Of a stretch of 64,000 nucleotides of DNA, positions 36,045 through 45,655 are shown in pieces. Source of the DNA: Eoetvoesiella caeni (GTDB taxonomy: Bacteria > Pseudomonadota > Gammaproteobacteria > Burkholderiales > Burkholderiaceae_B); assembly GCF_003315175.1 (NCBI RefSeq), contig NZ_QNRQ01000007.1:1-64000 (forward strand), given 5' to 3'. The notes beneath the pieces are model-generated. The model was not told where the DNA came from. It saw only the letters and a program-made list of their open reading frames with translations, and did not search any database. Position 1 is the first letter of the stretch; the number at the start of each line of letters is the position of its first letter. A program made the position numbers and the translations under genes.

Positions 36045-38180
36045 TCAGTAAACCGCGTACGAGCGTTCGCAAGCCTTGTTCAGGTTGTTTTGAATAATGG
36101 CTTCGTCGATATGGTTGGTAAATCCGTCACGGCCATCGCCCACCACAAAATCATAGACGCTGGATAAGCCCCAGTCATGGGCGATTTTGCGCCAGTTGTT
36201 CAAATCCTGCGCATTGACCACGCCATCCTTATTGCCGTCGCCCGGGCAATCGGGCTCGGAGGCCAGGATTTTGTCCAAAGTGGTCCGTAAACTGTCGCGA
36301 ACTGCCAGTGTTTCCGCGGTGGGATTCTTGGCCAGCAAATTGCGCTCGCTCGTATCAAGCAAAGGCTCGGGTGCTGCCTGGTTGATTTCATACAGCTCTT
36401 CCACGGTATCCGTCTGGAAGCCGTTGGTCGCAGGATTGAAGTTGTAGGTGATATTTCGAACCAGTTTGTAGCGGTCGTTGCGAACAGCCATGGTGGGGTC
36501 AGGCAATATGTTGAGCAGATCTTTGCCTTGCCTGTGAAGTTCCTGGTTCACTTCGGCGCACATCTTGTAGCCTGCGCCGCCGTCGCCCCACCACGTGCCA
36601 TGATTGTCTTCGCACACGCTTTTGGAAGGCGCACTTTGGGTGCAACTGGTGCTGATCACGCATGGTCCGTTCCTAGCGCCGTGAGCCTGTATGTTGCTGC
36701 CGCCGATCGTGAAGTTGACCATGCGCAGGCTGGTCTGTTCCGGATTGGTCAGGTAGGGCAGAATGCCTACGGAATCGAGGGTGCGCGGCACCTTTTCATG
36801 GACGTCCAGGCCGGCGATTTCGCCAAATAACTGGAAGAGGTCCACGGCATTTACCATGTGTTCGACTTCACGCCCGGGTTGAACGACCTGCGGCCCGGCA
36901 ATGATCAGCGGGTCCCACACTCCGGTTTGATAGGCGGTTCCTTTGGCCTGGCCGGCTACAAACGGCAATTTGACCGCCGTGCCCAGCGAGCCATTGTCGC
37001 CAATGATGGCGATGATGGTGTTCGAAGCCTTGGGGTTATAGACCAGGCTGCCATTGCTGTCGCGTGTGGCCAAGCCTGTTTCGACCATCAAGCGTCCGAA
37101 CTCGGTGTCCATGGCCTCGGTCATTTTGTTTTGTATCAGCCTGGCGGCTTCCGGCGCACTGCAACTCCAGTCGTCCGATGCGGGGCCGTCATGGGCCAGC
37201 AGTGCGCCAGGCGGCTGCTGCCACGGCGTGTGGGCGGAGGTGTAGCTGACCGTTGCCATCCACGGTTTGTTGGCGGAGCGCGATTTAATCCAGTCGATGG
37301 CCGAATCGGTCTCGATTTGCGTGCGGTAGATTCTGGCTCTAGGGTCGCTTAACGGGACCTCTTCCGTTTTTTTGCCGTCGAAGATGACGAGGGGCGAGAC
37401 GTAGTAACCGTTAAGACGTGTGAAGTTCAGTGTGGTTGGCCGTTGGCCGCAAGTCATCTCCGGGACAAAGATGCCGCCCGAGGCCAGGCATTGCAAGCCG
37501 GCGGCATCCTGAGTCGGTTCGGTGCGTTCAATGACTTTGCAAGCGCCTTCGGCCTGATAGCAGGCCCCAGTGTCGGCGCCGCCCGCTTGTTTGCTGGGTA
37601 CGAAGCCGCAGGAATACGTGCCGTCGACTGCAATTCCGCCGGCCGAAGTATCGACCGAACCGGGAAGACCGCCGACCCAGCCATAGAAATAGTCCCAGCC
37701 GAGGACGTTGGGCCCTTCGATTCCCGCTTCATTGTTCTCGGGGCCGCCCAGATGATACTTGCCGAACAGACCGCTTTCATAGCCTGCCTGCTTGAGCAGT
37801 TTGGGCGTGGTCACGTCATACGGGGTAAGGTGCGAATTGGCAAGATCGCTGGGTCCGAGCGCCTGGTAGATGTTCGTGCGAATGGGGTAGCGGCCCACAA
37901 AGAAAGCGGCTCGGCTGGGCGAACATTCGGGCATGGTCCAGGTGTTGCGGAATCGTACCCCCGCGTTGGCAACAGCGTTGATGTTCGGCATGCTTGGCGG
38001 TGTCTTCCCACCGTAGCCGAAAACTTTCATTTGGTCGATTCCGACGTCGTCCATGATGACAAACAGGATGTTGGGCGGTCCGGAAGGGTCAAGGCTTGAT
38101 GCGACGTCGCTATCGCTGCAGGACGTCAGGAAAAACGCTGCCGCACTTGCAGCCAGCAATGTTGGAAGCGTATTGTTCAC
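36045..38180 (-). CDS. Lipoprotein sulfatase with C-terminal dockerin-like EF-hand
   Basis: Sulfatase-family hydrolase. The signal has lipobox FLTSC. Metal-binding Asp pair is in IMDDVGID, the formylglycine motif CSPSRAAFFVGR near residue 90, and KYHLGG, followed by the C-terminal subdomain. The last 60 residues contain a calcium-loop pattern GDGNKDGVVNAQDL and a weaker second one (VGDGRDGFTNHID), like type I dockerins. A GTG start at 38180, 6 bases after GGGGAG, is preferred to an upstream ATG at 38249. About 711 residues. The substrate is unknown; it needs a formylglycine-generating or anaerobic maturase encoded elsewhere. Confidence 0.87.
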   Translation of the reverse strand: MNNTLPTLLAASAAAFFLTSCSDSDVASSLDPSGPPNILFVIMDDVGIDQMKVFGYGGKTPPSMPNINAVANAGVRFRNTWTMPECSPSRAAFFVGRYPIRTNIYQALGPSDLANSHLTPYDVTTPKLLKQAGYESGLFGKYHLGGPENNEAGIEGPNVLGWDYFYGWVGGLPGSVDTSAGGIAVDGTYSCGFVPSKQAGGADTGACYQAEGACKVIERTEPTQDAAGLQCLASGGIFVPEMTCGQRPTTLNFTRLNGYYVSPLVIFDGKKTEEVPLSDPRARIYRTQIETDSAIDWIKSRSANKPWMATVSYTSAHTPWQQPPGALLAHDGPASDDWSCSAPEAARLIQNKMTEAMDTEFGRLMVETGLATRDSNGSLVYNPKASNTIIAIIGDNGSLGTAVKLPFVAGQAKGTAYQTGVWDPLIIAGPQVVQPGREVEHMVNAVDLFQLFGEIAGLDVHEKVPRTLDSVGILPYLTNPEQTSLRMVNFTIGGSNIQAHGARNGPCVISTSCTQSAPSKSVCEDNHGTWWGDGGAGYKMCAEVNQELHRQGKDLLNILPDPTMAVRNDRYKLVRNITYNFNPATNGFQTDTVEELYEINQAAPEPLLDTSERNLLAKNPTAETLAVRDSLRTTLDKILASEPDCPGDGNKDGVVNAQDLNNWRKIAHDWGLSSVYDFVVGDGRDGFTNHIDEAIIQNNLNKACERSYAVY

Positions 38181-38422
38181 GGCAGTCTCCCCTGGAGGGC
38201 GCGGCGCTGGGGCCGCCCCATGCCAGGCATTAGACGCCAAGAGTTGCAATACGCCGTTTAGCCTAGGCTGATGTTATTAGTATTGAAGCTTCTTAATTTA
38301 GCCTAATGGATTATTGGCGGGTTGGCAATGCAGAATGCCAAAATTCGCCAACGTCGCCGAAGTCGCCGCGTTCTTGGCGCTTTGCCGCTTTGGTAGGTAT
38401 TTTCGGCGTCCTGTACAAACGC

Positions 38423-39901
38423 TTATCCGCGGTCGTACAGATCTTTGATAGCCACCAGCAGGGTAAGGAACACCACAAGAATGACTACGCCAAAGCCGAC
38501 CATAACGGCGATTGCCCAAGACGATGAGGCGTCCAGCGATGCAAAGGTGGCGGCGGTGATGACCGCGATGCCTATCGAAGTACCGATGCGCTGGCCGGTC
38601 TGCATGATGGCGCCCGAGCTGCCTGCATAATTGAGGGGGACATCGGCCAGGGTCAGCGCCTGGTTCGGACTGATGACAGAACCTTGTGCCAGCCCCACGA
38701 ACGACAAGGTCAATAGCAGCCACCATATGCTGACAAGACCTTTTTCGTGCAAGAATGCGACCAGTATGCTCAATGCCAGGCCCAGCAGCGCCAACAGCAG
38801 GCCGTAGATGACTATTCGCCGGCCATAGCGCATGACCCGCTTGCCGGCCCAGGCGGCGGCATAGGCCGAAAGCAGCGCCGCCGGCACGCCGAACAGCCCC
38901 GCTTCGAATGCTGTCTTGCCTGTTCCCATTTGCACATAAAGCGCCACCAGCACCCATACGCTGGTCATGCCCAGGAAATACAGCGTCATGATCAGCGTGC
39001 CGTTGGTAAAGCTGGAGACCCGGAAAATATCCAGGTCAACCATGGGGCTGCCGCCCAAACGCGCGTAGCGGCGTTCCCAATAGATCCAGATGTAAGTCAG
39101 CGCCAGGCCTGCCGGCAGCAATAGCCAAGTCCAGGCCGAGCTGCGGAATTCCATGAAAGGAAAAAGAAAGGCAAGCACCGTCAGGCCCAGCAGCGTGGAG
39201 CCAACCGGGTCCAACGCGCGCACGAGACTGCCGGCTTGGCTCGACGATTGCGTCGCGTTTCCGGCAGCAGTAAAAAGAGGGCGTGGAAACCAGAACAAGC
39301 CCAGAAAAATCGTTGCGATTCCGATCGGCACATTGACCAGGAAAGTCAGCCGCCACCCGATCTCGGGCCCGCCGAGATGGATCAGCACCCCTCCGAGCAC
39401 CGGCCCGATCGCGACCGAAAAACCCACGACCGTACCCAGATAGCCGAATGCCCGCCCGCGCTCCGCGCCACGGAAGTACTGCTGGATCATGCCAATGCCC
39501 TGCGGGCTTAACAGTCCTGAACCCAGGCCTTGCAGGAAGCGCGCAACGTTAAGCCACGTCGCGTCGGGGGCGAGCCCGGCAGCGATCGAGGACAGTGTGA
39601 AAATGCCGGTTCCGATAAGGAAGAGGCCGCCGCGCCCCATGATGTCGCCCGCGCGTCCGGCGCTGACCAGCACCACGCCAAACATCAACGCGTAGCCCGA
39701 AAGCACCCACTGGATGTCCGATTGGGTGGCATGCAACGCATTCTGCATGGAAGGAAGAACGACATTGACGATGCTTACGCCAATAAGCGACATGAATAGC
39801 GAGGTCAAGAGAACGATAAGAATCCGCCAGCGCGCCGGATCCGGCGTGAAGCGTTCGTTCTTTCTTGGTTTGGCGGCAACAGGGTCTGCACGTCGATTCA
39901 T
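38423..39901 (-). CDS. DHA2-family MFS transporter
   Basis: Inner-membrane drug:proton antiporter with about 14 helices. N-terminal motif LIGVSIVNVVLPSMQNALHATQSDIQWVLSGY and antiporter motif GPVLGGVLIHLGGPEIGWRLTFLVNVPIG are typical of the EmrB/QacA group. 492 residues. No EmrA-like partner nearby, so it probably works alone in the inner membrane. Confidence 0.9.
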   Translation of the reverse strand: MNRRADPVAAKPRKNERFTPDPARWRILIVLLTSLFMSLIGVSIVNVVLPSMQNALHATQSDIQWVLSGYALMFGVVLVSAGRAGDIMGRGGLFLIGTGIFTLSSIAAGLAPDATWLNVARFLQGLGSGLLSPQGIGMIQQYFRGAERGRAFGYLGTVVGFSVAIGPVLGGVLIHLGGPEIGWRLTFLVNVPIGIATIFLGLFWFPRPLFTAAGNATQSSSQAGSLVRALDPVGSTLLGLTVLAFLFPFMEFRSSAWTWLLLPAGLALTYIWIYWERRYARLGGSPMVDLDIFRVSSFTNGTLIMTLYFLGMTSVWVLVALYVQMGTGKTAFEAGLFGVPAALLSAYAAAWAGKRVMRYGRRIVIYGLLLALLGLALSILVAFLHEKGLVSIWWLLLTLSFVGLAQGSVISPNQALTLADVPLNYAGSSGAIMQTGQRIGTSIGIAVITAATFASLDASSSWAIAVMVGFGVVILVVFLTLLVAIKDLYDRG

Positions 39902-40021
39902 CGCTGCGATTCTAACGTAGGATCCATCCCGGCGGGGACTTTACGAGCCTTCATCTGTTTCGGATGTATCCCGCTGGTTGCGACAACGCGAGCCATGGTC
40001 GCGCGGACTGCGAAAGAGTCA

Positions 40022-40657
40022 CTATTTGCCTACATAGCGGGACGCATGCCGCAGGTCGTCCAGCCATTTGGCAAATGCCGCCTCCCGCTCTTGCGGAGGG
40101 CCTCGTAGCAGGGCGGAGGGATGCAGCGTTATCAATACCCTCAAGCCGTCGGTCCGCTTGATCCAGTTGCCGCGTTCGCGCATTACGCCGACGGGCCTGT
40201 CCACCAGTGCCCGCGCGGCTATCGCCCCCAGCGCTACGATTGCCGCGGGTCGCACTACATCGAGTTCTCGATCCAGCCACTGTAAACAGGCTTCGATCTC
40301 TTGCTGGGCCGGACTTTTATGCATGCGTCGCTTGCCTCGGAGTTCGAACTTGAAATGTTTCACCGCGTTGGTCACGTAAATGGAATCGCGAGGCCATCCC
40401 AGCTCTTGCATTGCCTTGTCCAGCAAGTGGCCGGAAGGGCCGACGAAGGGATGGCCGGCCAGATCCTCGCGGTCGCCCGGCTGCTCGCCCACCAACATAA
40501 GCCTGGCCGCGGCCGGGCCTTCCCCGAAGACCGCCTGAGTTGCGTTCTCGCCGATGGGGCAATCGCGGCACAGCTGCGCACCCTCGCGCAGTTGCGCGAT
40601 GCCGGCGTCGGGCGGAATACGGTCGGATGCACGTTCGGAACTAGCGATGTCAGCCAT
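40022..40657 (-). CDS. udgX: UdgX-type uracil-DNA binding/glycosylase protein
   Basis: Member of the family 4-like UDG fold. It has GEQPGDREDLAG, HPFVGPSG, YVTNAVKHFKF and the loop KRRMHKSP that marks UdgX, whose His forms a covalent bond with uracil-containing DNA in the mycobacterial enzyme. An iron-sulfur-type CRDC pair lies near the N-terminus. The family 4 Cys after VK is His here. The closing motif is LHPSALLR. The ATG at 40657 follows GAGGG by 7 bases and is preferred to 40732. 211 residues. Confidence 0.88.
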   Translation of the reverse strand: MADIASSERASDRIPPDAGIAQLREGAQLCRDCPIGENATQAVFGEGPAAARLMLVGEQPGDREDLAGHPFVGPSGHLLDKAMQELGWPRDSIYVTNAVKHFKFELRGKRRMHKSPAQQEIEACLQWLDRELDVVRPAAIVALGAIAARALVDRPVGVMRERGNWIKRTDGLRVLITLHPSALLRGPPQEREAAFAKWLDDLRHASRYVGK

Positions 40658-40880
40658 GAGCTTTCCCTCGAAGAGGAGGGAAGGCAGCAATTTGCGTACC
40701 GAGCCAGCGCAGGGTGAATAAAGCGGCTTCAACTCTTGATCGGGTTAAACGACTGGTGTAGTTTCGTGTTCCGTGACTGGCTGTCGGCCCGCAAACCTGT
40801 GCCAGCTCGTGGCTGTGGACGCCGCACCGGGCCGAATGGTAATTTGGCCGATGTGTCAGGAAATATAAAGGAGACTAGGC

Positions 40881-41720
40881 ATGAGAATTGGGTTCGTAGG
40901 CTTGGGCAGGATGGGCATGGCGATGACAGCCCGATTGCGTGCGGCGGGTTTTGCCTTGACGGCCTGGAATCGCACGGCCCGAGAGGTTCCAGAGGATCTG
41001 GCAGTCGTCGATTCGCTGCGGGAGCTGGTAAATGAAAGCGATGTGGTGTTCAGCATGCTGATTGACGATGCGGCCACGATGGAAGTGCACGAGACGATGT
41101 TTGGGGGCGAGGTCTCCGGCAAATTATTCGTTGAGATGGGGACCATGCGTCTGGATACTGTGGCGCGCCTGGCGGAAATGGCGAATGCTCGCGCTGCGCG
41201 CTTTATCGACGCGCCAGTCGTCGGAACGGTGGCGCCAGCGCTTCAGGGCAAGTTGATGACGCTGGTGGGGGGCGATGCAGACATCGTCGACATGCTGACC
41301 CCTATGTTGAGCGCATTTTCGCGTCGTATTGTGCATTGCGGACCGGTCGGCGCCGGCATGGCCATGAAGCACTGCGTCAATACTGTGATGAGTGTTTATT
41401 TCGCAGGGCTGGCCGAAGCGGTTGGCGCAGGTGCGGCGGCCGGCCTGTCATTGGATCAAATGCTGGATGTCGTCCTGGATACGCCTGCGGCGCTGCCGGC
41501 GTTGGCGCCCAAGGTGGATGTCATCAAAGGGGCGGAGCTGCCGGTCGCGTTCAGCGTTGCGGGGGCATGCAAGGATATGCGCGTCATTGCCGCCAGCGGC
41601 CGCACCAATGGCGTTCCCATGCCGGTAACCGAGAGCGCATTGGCCTCGTTCACCGAAGTGGCAAACAACGGCATGGCTGATAGGGACCTGGCCGTAGTGG
41701 TGCAACGTTACTTACGTTAG
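40881..41720 (+). CDS. NAD(P)-dependent beta-hydroxyacid dehydrogenase (HIBADH-like)
   Basis: Oxidoreductase of the 3-hydroxyisobutyrate/tartronate-semialdehyde/glyoxylate-reductase superfamily. N-terminal Rossmann motif IGFVGLGRMGMAM; substrate region IDAPVVGTVAPALQGKL; catalytic Lys helix in GAGMAMKHCVNTVMS. AAAGGAG precedes the start by 7 bases. 279 residues, slightly short for the family (usually 290-300). The exact substrate is not assignable. Confidence 0.88.
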   Translation: MRIGFVGLGRMGMAMTARLRAAGFALTAWNRTAREVPEDLAVVDSLRELVNESDVVFSMLIDDAATMEVHETMFGGEVSGKLFVEMGTMRLDTVARLAEMANARAARFIDAPVVGTVAPALQGKLMTLVGGDADIVDMLTPMLSAFSRRIVHCGPVGAGMAMKHCVNTVMSVYFAGLAEAVGAGAAAGLSLDQMLDVVLDTPAALPALAPKVDVIKGAELPVAFSVAGACKDMRVIAASGRTNGVPMPVTESALASFTEVANNGMADRDLAVVVQRYLR

Positions 41721-41736
41721 ACAAGGCCAGAGCGTT

Positions 41737-41784
41737 TGCAATGCAAATGCATTGCATTGGTAATTCAATTGCATTATTATGCAA
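41737..41784. promoter_or_regulatory. Two palindromic operators upstream of prlF-yhaV
   Basis: TGCAATGCA-AA-TGCATTGCA (41737-41756) is a perfect inverted repeat with 9-base arms. TTGCAT-TATT-ATGCAA (41769-41784) is a second one with 6-base arms. Both share the TTGCAT/ATGCAA word and end 26 bases before the PrlF start, where a swapped-hairpin antitoxin would autorepress. Centres are 30 bases apart. Confidence 0.7.
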
Positions 41785-41810
41785 GATGACCTACCTTTTT
41801 CCAGAATTCC

Positions 41811-42140
41811 ATGTCCTCCACTTTTGAAATCGAGTCCACCCTAACCGATCGCTATCAGACCACGGTGCCAGAGTCGGTACGCCGCGCCTTGCGGCTGGAA
41901 AAGCGTGACAAGATCCACTACACAATCCGCCCTGACGGCGAAGTGGTGCTCACTCGGGCCGAAGCCGTTGATGGCGACGATCTAGTGTTGGGTCAATTCT
42001 TGAACTTCCTGGCTCGCGATATTGCCAGCCACCCTGAGCGCTTGCGGGCTATGGATGCCAACTTTGTCCAGCGCCTTCAGTCATTGGCCGGGAGCATAGA
42101 CGTGGATCTAGATGCTGCGCTGTCGGCTGACGATGAATGA
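41811..42140 (+). CDS. prlF: PrlF-type antitoxin
   Basis: AbrB/SpoVT-like swapped-hairpin antitoxin of the PrlF-YhaV pair. The N-terminal DNA-binding part is FEIESTLTDRYQTTVPESVRRALRLEKRDKIHY. A C-terminal helical part wraps the toxin (LGQFLNFLARDIASHPERLRAM). 109 residues, typical. Its stop overlaps the toxin start by 4 bases (ATGA). Confidence 0.92.
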   Translation: MSSTFEIESTLTDRYQTTVPESVRRALRLEKRDKIHYTIRPDGEVVLTRAEAVDGDDLVLGQFLNFLARDIASHPERLRAMDANFVQRLQSLAGSIDVDLDAALSADDE

Positions 42141-42643
42141 ATGCCAAGAAATCGGCTCCTTTAGTCATTCATGGCTGGACGATTTTTGTTCATCCCTTGT
42201 TCTTTGCCCAGATTGAAGCGCTGGCCCGGCAGGTCGAGTTTTTCAAGCAAAAGGATCCACACGGATATGTAAAGAAGAACGCAAGTAAGCGATTGGCGGC
42301 CATTATGAAATTGGCGTTCGAGGTCATACCGCAAGATCCGGCACGGCCCGAGTACCGCCAAGGAGGCACGCTAGGCGCAGGGCACAAACACTGGTTTCGG
42401 GCAAAATTTTTCCAGCAATATCGACTGTTCTTTCGTTATCACGCGGCAAGCCAAGTGATTGTCTTCGCGTGGGTCAATGATGAGGACACCAGGCGCGCAT
42501 TCGAAAATGGCGATGACGCTTATCGGGTGTTCAGCAAGATGTTGGAAAGCGGCCACCCGCCAGACGACTGGAAGCAATTGCTGGATGAGGCCCGGGCTGA
42601 GGGACAACGTCTGCAGCAGTTCATCGCTGGGATCGCGCCATAG
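42137..42643 (+). CDS. yhaV: YhaV-type toxin
   Basis: RelE-superfamily ribonuclease toxin. Family pattern: INGWTIFVHPLFFAQ-like start (here HGWTIFVHPLFFAQIEAL), then AAIMKLAFEVIPQDPARPEYRQGGTLG, HWFRAKFFQQYRLFFRYH and VFAWVNDEDTRRAFE. 168 residues. The gene is coupled to prlF by an ATGA overlap. The pair appears complete and therefore probably functional. Confidence 0.93.
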   Translation: MNAKKSAPLVIHGWTIFVHPLFFAQIEALARQVEFFKQKDPHGYVKKNASKRLAAIMKLAFEVIPQDPARPEYRQGGTLGAGHKHWFRAKFFQQYRLFFRYHAASQVIVFAWVNDEDTRRAFENGDDAYRVFSKMLESGHPPDDWKQLLDEARAEGQRLQQFIAGIAP

Positions 42644-42724
42644 CCGCCTGCTGCGCCCGGCTACAACGACGCAGTCGCGGGCGATTGGGGTCAGAGTGTG
42701 CGATGCCGTTAGCGACGCAGGCTT

Positions 42725-43735
42725 TCAAATATCAAGCACAATTTTCCCGAAGTGCTTTCCGCTGGCTTGATACTGAAAGGCAGCAACGATTTCTTCCAAC
42801 GGAAAATGCCGATCGATCACCGGCCGCAGACCTGTTGTTTCGATGGCGCGAACAAAGTCCTGCTGTTGGCGGCGGCTGCCGACCAGCATGGCTTGCAGGC
42901 GCACTTGCCTGGACAGCGCCTGGCCCAGCGGCAACTGGCTGGTCCTGCCGCTAAGCACGCCTATCACGGCAATCTGTCCGCCCACACGAGTGGCGACAAT
43001 GGATTGCGCCAGCGTTGCGGGACCACCGACTTCGATGACATGGTCGACGCCGCGGTTATCGGTCAAGCGGCGGACCGTCTTTTCCCATTCAGGATCGTCG
43101 CGGTAGTTGATGACTGCATCGGCGCCCAGCGTCTTCAGCTTGTCCAGTTTTGCTGTGCTGGATGAGGTGGCAATGACCCGCGCGCCCGCAAGCTTGGCCA
43201 GTTGCAGCGCAAAAATGGAGACGCCGCCCGTGCCTTGAACCAGGACGGTTTCGCCGGATTTCAGGCGGCCATATTCGAACAGGGCGCGCCAGGCAGTGAG
43301 TCCGGCGGTAGTAAGCGTTGCGGCCTCGGCGTGGCTATAGCCGCGCGGGGTGTGCGTGAACGCTGTGGCGGGCAAGGTCACTTGTTCGCGCGCAAAGCCG
43401 TCTATGCCATCCCCTGGTGTGCGGCCAAAGCCGGCCTGCAGCGGCTCGCCGTCCAGCCAGTCGGGGAAGAAGGTGCTGACGACATGGTCGCCGACATTGA
43501 ATTCTTCGACACCCGCGCCCACGGCGGTTACTTCGCCCGCGCCGTCGGACATGGGAATGCGCTGCTCATTGGGCGGCATGGCCCCGCTTACCACGCCCAG
43601 GTCGTGGTAGTTCAGTGAACTGGCACGAATGCGCACGGTGATTTCGCCAGCGCCGGGCGCTTTGGGTTGGCTGGTGCCCACCGTTACGTTATCGAAGCCG
43701 CCACCGGCCTGAACGTAAATTGTCTTGATGCTCAT
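42725..43735 (-). CDS. Zinc-independent NAD(P)-dependent alcohol dehydrogenase / quinone oxidoreductase-like
   Basis: Medium-chain dehydrogenase/reductase. GroES-like N-terminal domain (SSLNYHDLGVVSGAMP ... IPMSDGAGEVTAVG) and Rossmann domain with QGTGGVSIFALQLAKLAGARVIATSSS. The Cys/His catalytic zinc ligands of true alcohol dehydrogenases are not seen. The ATG at 43735 follows GGAG by 6 bases and is preferred to the upstream ATG at 43783. 336 residues. Confidence 0.88.
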   Translation of the reverse strand: MSIKTIYVQAGGGFDNVTVGTSQPKAPGAGEITVRIRASSLNYHDLGVVSGAMPPNEQRIPMSDGAGEVTAVGAGVEEFNVGDHVVSTFFPDWLDGEPLQAGFGRTPGDGIDGFAREQVTLPATAFTHTPRGYSHAEAATLTTAGLTAWRALFEYGRLKSGETVLVQGTGGVSIFALQLAKLAGARVIATSSSTAKLDKLKTLGADAVINYRDDPEWEKTVRRLTDNRGVDHVIEVGGPATLAQSIVATRVGGQIAVIGVLSGRTSQLPLGQALSRQVRLQAMLVGSRRQQQDFVRAIETTGLRPVIDRHFPLEEIVAAFQYQASGKHFGKIVLDI

Positions 43736-44084
43736 TGAAAACTCCATAAAACCCTGACGTGGGCGGGGAGGCAAGTGGCCCAAGCGGCAGAGTGCAAAGG
43801 GTTCGGAGTCCCGTCATTTGTGGCCCGGGATAGTGTCAAATATCCGTTAAAGGGAGACAGGATGTCCAAAGGGGGACAGGATATTCTACAGCGCGATCAT
43901 TGACGATACGCGCATCGAGCGCGCCAAGGCGCCAGGATATCGGCCCGAGCCATTAACCACGCGACGTTTATGGCTTCGATAGTTTAAATCAATCAACTTT
44001 TCCGCTAGATAGCTTATATTGTTGTGAGGGCGAAGCCAATGAATTACTGGTCTTCGAAATCTTTACCCAACACGAGGAACACCC
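43736..44084. other. Intergenic region with a 15-base direct repeat
   Basis: AAAGGG(A/G)GACAGGAT occurs at 43849-43863 and 43868-43882, a 19-base period. It may be the remnant of a mobile element end or a regulator site. The rest is the upstream region of the catalase gene. No gene was found. Confidence 0.4.
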
Positions 44085-45584
44085 ATGAGCGATTCAAGCA
44101 AAAAGCCGACGACAGGTTCAACCACAGGCGCTGGTGCGCCCGCGGTCAGCGACCGTAATTCCCTTACCGCCGGTGCGAATGGGCCTGTGCTGCTGCACGA
44201 TGTCCATTTTCTTGAGCAGATGGCTCACTTCAACCGCGAAAAAGTGCCCGAGCGCCAGCCGCACGCCAAGGGCGCGGGCGCTTTCGGCGAATTCGAGACT
44301 ACCGAGGATGTGTCGGCCTATACCAAGGCAGCACTGTTCCAGAAAGGCTCCAAAACGGAAATGCTGGCGCGGTTTTCCACAGTTGCGGGCGAGTCGGGCA
44401 GCCCCGATACCTGGCGCGACGTGCGTGGCTTTTCGTTGAAGTTCTATACCGACGAAGGCAACTACGACTTGGTCGGCAACAACACGCCGGTCTTTTTTGT
44501 GCGCGACCCGATGAAGTTTCCGCATTTCATACGCAGCCAGAAGCGCCTGCCCGATTCCGGCCTGCGCGACAACCATATGCAATGGGATTTTTGGACCAAT
44601 AATCCCGAATCCGCCCACCAAGTTACGTACGTGATGGGCGAGCGCGGCCTGCCGCGCACATGGCGTCATATGAACGGCTACGGTTCCCATACCTATATGT
44701 GGATCAACGCGGCCGGTGAAAAATTTTGGGTGAAGTACCACTTTCATACAGCGCAGGGCATGAAGTTCTTCAGTAATGCGGACGCTGCCGAAATGGCGGG
44801 GCTGGATGCGGACTTCCACCGCCGGGACCTGTTCGAGGCCATTCAGCGCGGCGAGCATCCCAAGTGGACATTGTCGGTTCAAGTCATGCCTTACGCCCAG
44901 GCAAAGAACTATCGCTTCAACCCGTTTGATCTTACCAAGACCTGGTCGCACAAGGATTATCCGCTGATCAAGGTGGGTACCATGACGCTTAACCGCAATC
45001 CCGAAAATTTTTTCGCACAGATCGAACAGGCGGCGTTTTCGCCGGGCAACACCGTGCCGGGTATCGGCTTGTCGCCCGACAAGATGCTGCTTGGCCGCGC
45101 CTTTGCCTACAACGATGCGCAACGCAATCGCATTGGCACCAATTTCCATCAACTACCGGTGAACCGGCCGAAGGTGCCCGTCAATACCTATATGTTCGAC
45201 GGCCAAATGGCTTACGAACACAGCGGCAACGCGCCTGTTTATGCCACCAACAGCGGCGGCCGCAGCTGGGCCGACGGTACCGGCAAGGCGGAAGATGGCT
45301 GGGAAATGGACGGCGACATGGTGCGCGACGCCTACACGCTGCATCCGGACGATGATGACTTCGGTCAGCCCGGCACACTGGTGCGGGAGGTCTTCAACGA
45401 CGACCAGCGCGCCAAGCTTGTCGAGCAGGTTGCGGGCAGCTTGCTTGGCGGCGTGCGCAGTCCGGTGCTGGAACGGGCTTTCGACTATTGGAAGAGCATC
45501 GACGCCGACGTGGGCCGCCGCATCGAGGAAAAGGTTCGTGCCGGCAAAGGTATGGAGCCGGCCGCGGGCATGGGCGAAGCTTAA
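44085..45584 (+). CDS. Monofunctional haem catalase
   Basis: Decomposes hydrogen peroxide to water and oxygen. The distal His is in [13 protein letters not shown] (family signature), the distal Asn in [12 protein letters not shown], and the proximal Tyr in [15 protein letters not shown]. 499 residues, a small-subunit catalase. No signal peptide, so cytoplasmic. The gene is alone on the plus strand; no clear OxyR site was found upstream. Confidence 0.96.
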   Translation: MSDSSKKPTTGSTTGAGAPAVSDRNSLTAGANGPVLLHDVHFLEQMAHFNREKVPERQPHAKGAGAFGEFETTEDVSAYTKAALFQKGSKTEMLARFSTVAGESGSPDTWRDVRGFSLKFYTDEGNYDLVGNNTPVFFVRDPMKFPHFIRSQKRLPDSGLRDNHMQWDFWTNNPESAHQVTYVMGERGLPRTWRHMNGYGSHTYMWINAAGEKFWVKYHFHTAQGMKFFSNADAAEMAGLDADFHRRDLFEAIQRGEHPKWTLSVQVMPYAQAKNYRFNPFDLTKTWSHKDYPLIKVGTMTLNRNPENFFAQIEQAAFSPGNTVPGIGLSPDKMLLGRAFAYNDAQRNRIGTNFHQLPVNRPKVPVNTYMFDGQMAYEHSGNAPVYATNSGGRSWADGTGKAEDGWEMDGDMVRDAYTLHPDDDDFGQPGTLVREVFNDDQRAKLVEQVAGSLLGGVRSPVLERAFDYWKSIDADVGRRIEEKVRAGKGMEPAAGMGEA

Positions 45585-45655
45585 GCCTGGTCCAGGGTCG
45601 ATTTCCGCGAAAATCCTTGCGGGAATCGGCTTGCGGGCCACCTCAGGCGACGACG

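Noticed and set aside
43771-43830. tRNA-like string (GTGGCCCAAGCGGC ... GGTTCGGAGTCCC)
   Set aside because: No acceptor stem or anticodon arm can be drawn around it; the resemblance is limited to D-loop and T-loop words.
43979-44012. ATAG words upstream of catalase as an OxyR site
   Set aside because: The ATAG words are 30 bases apart rather than the required 22, and the CTAT halves are missing.
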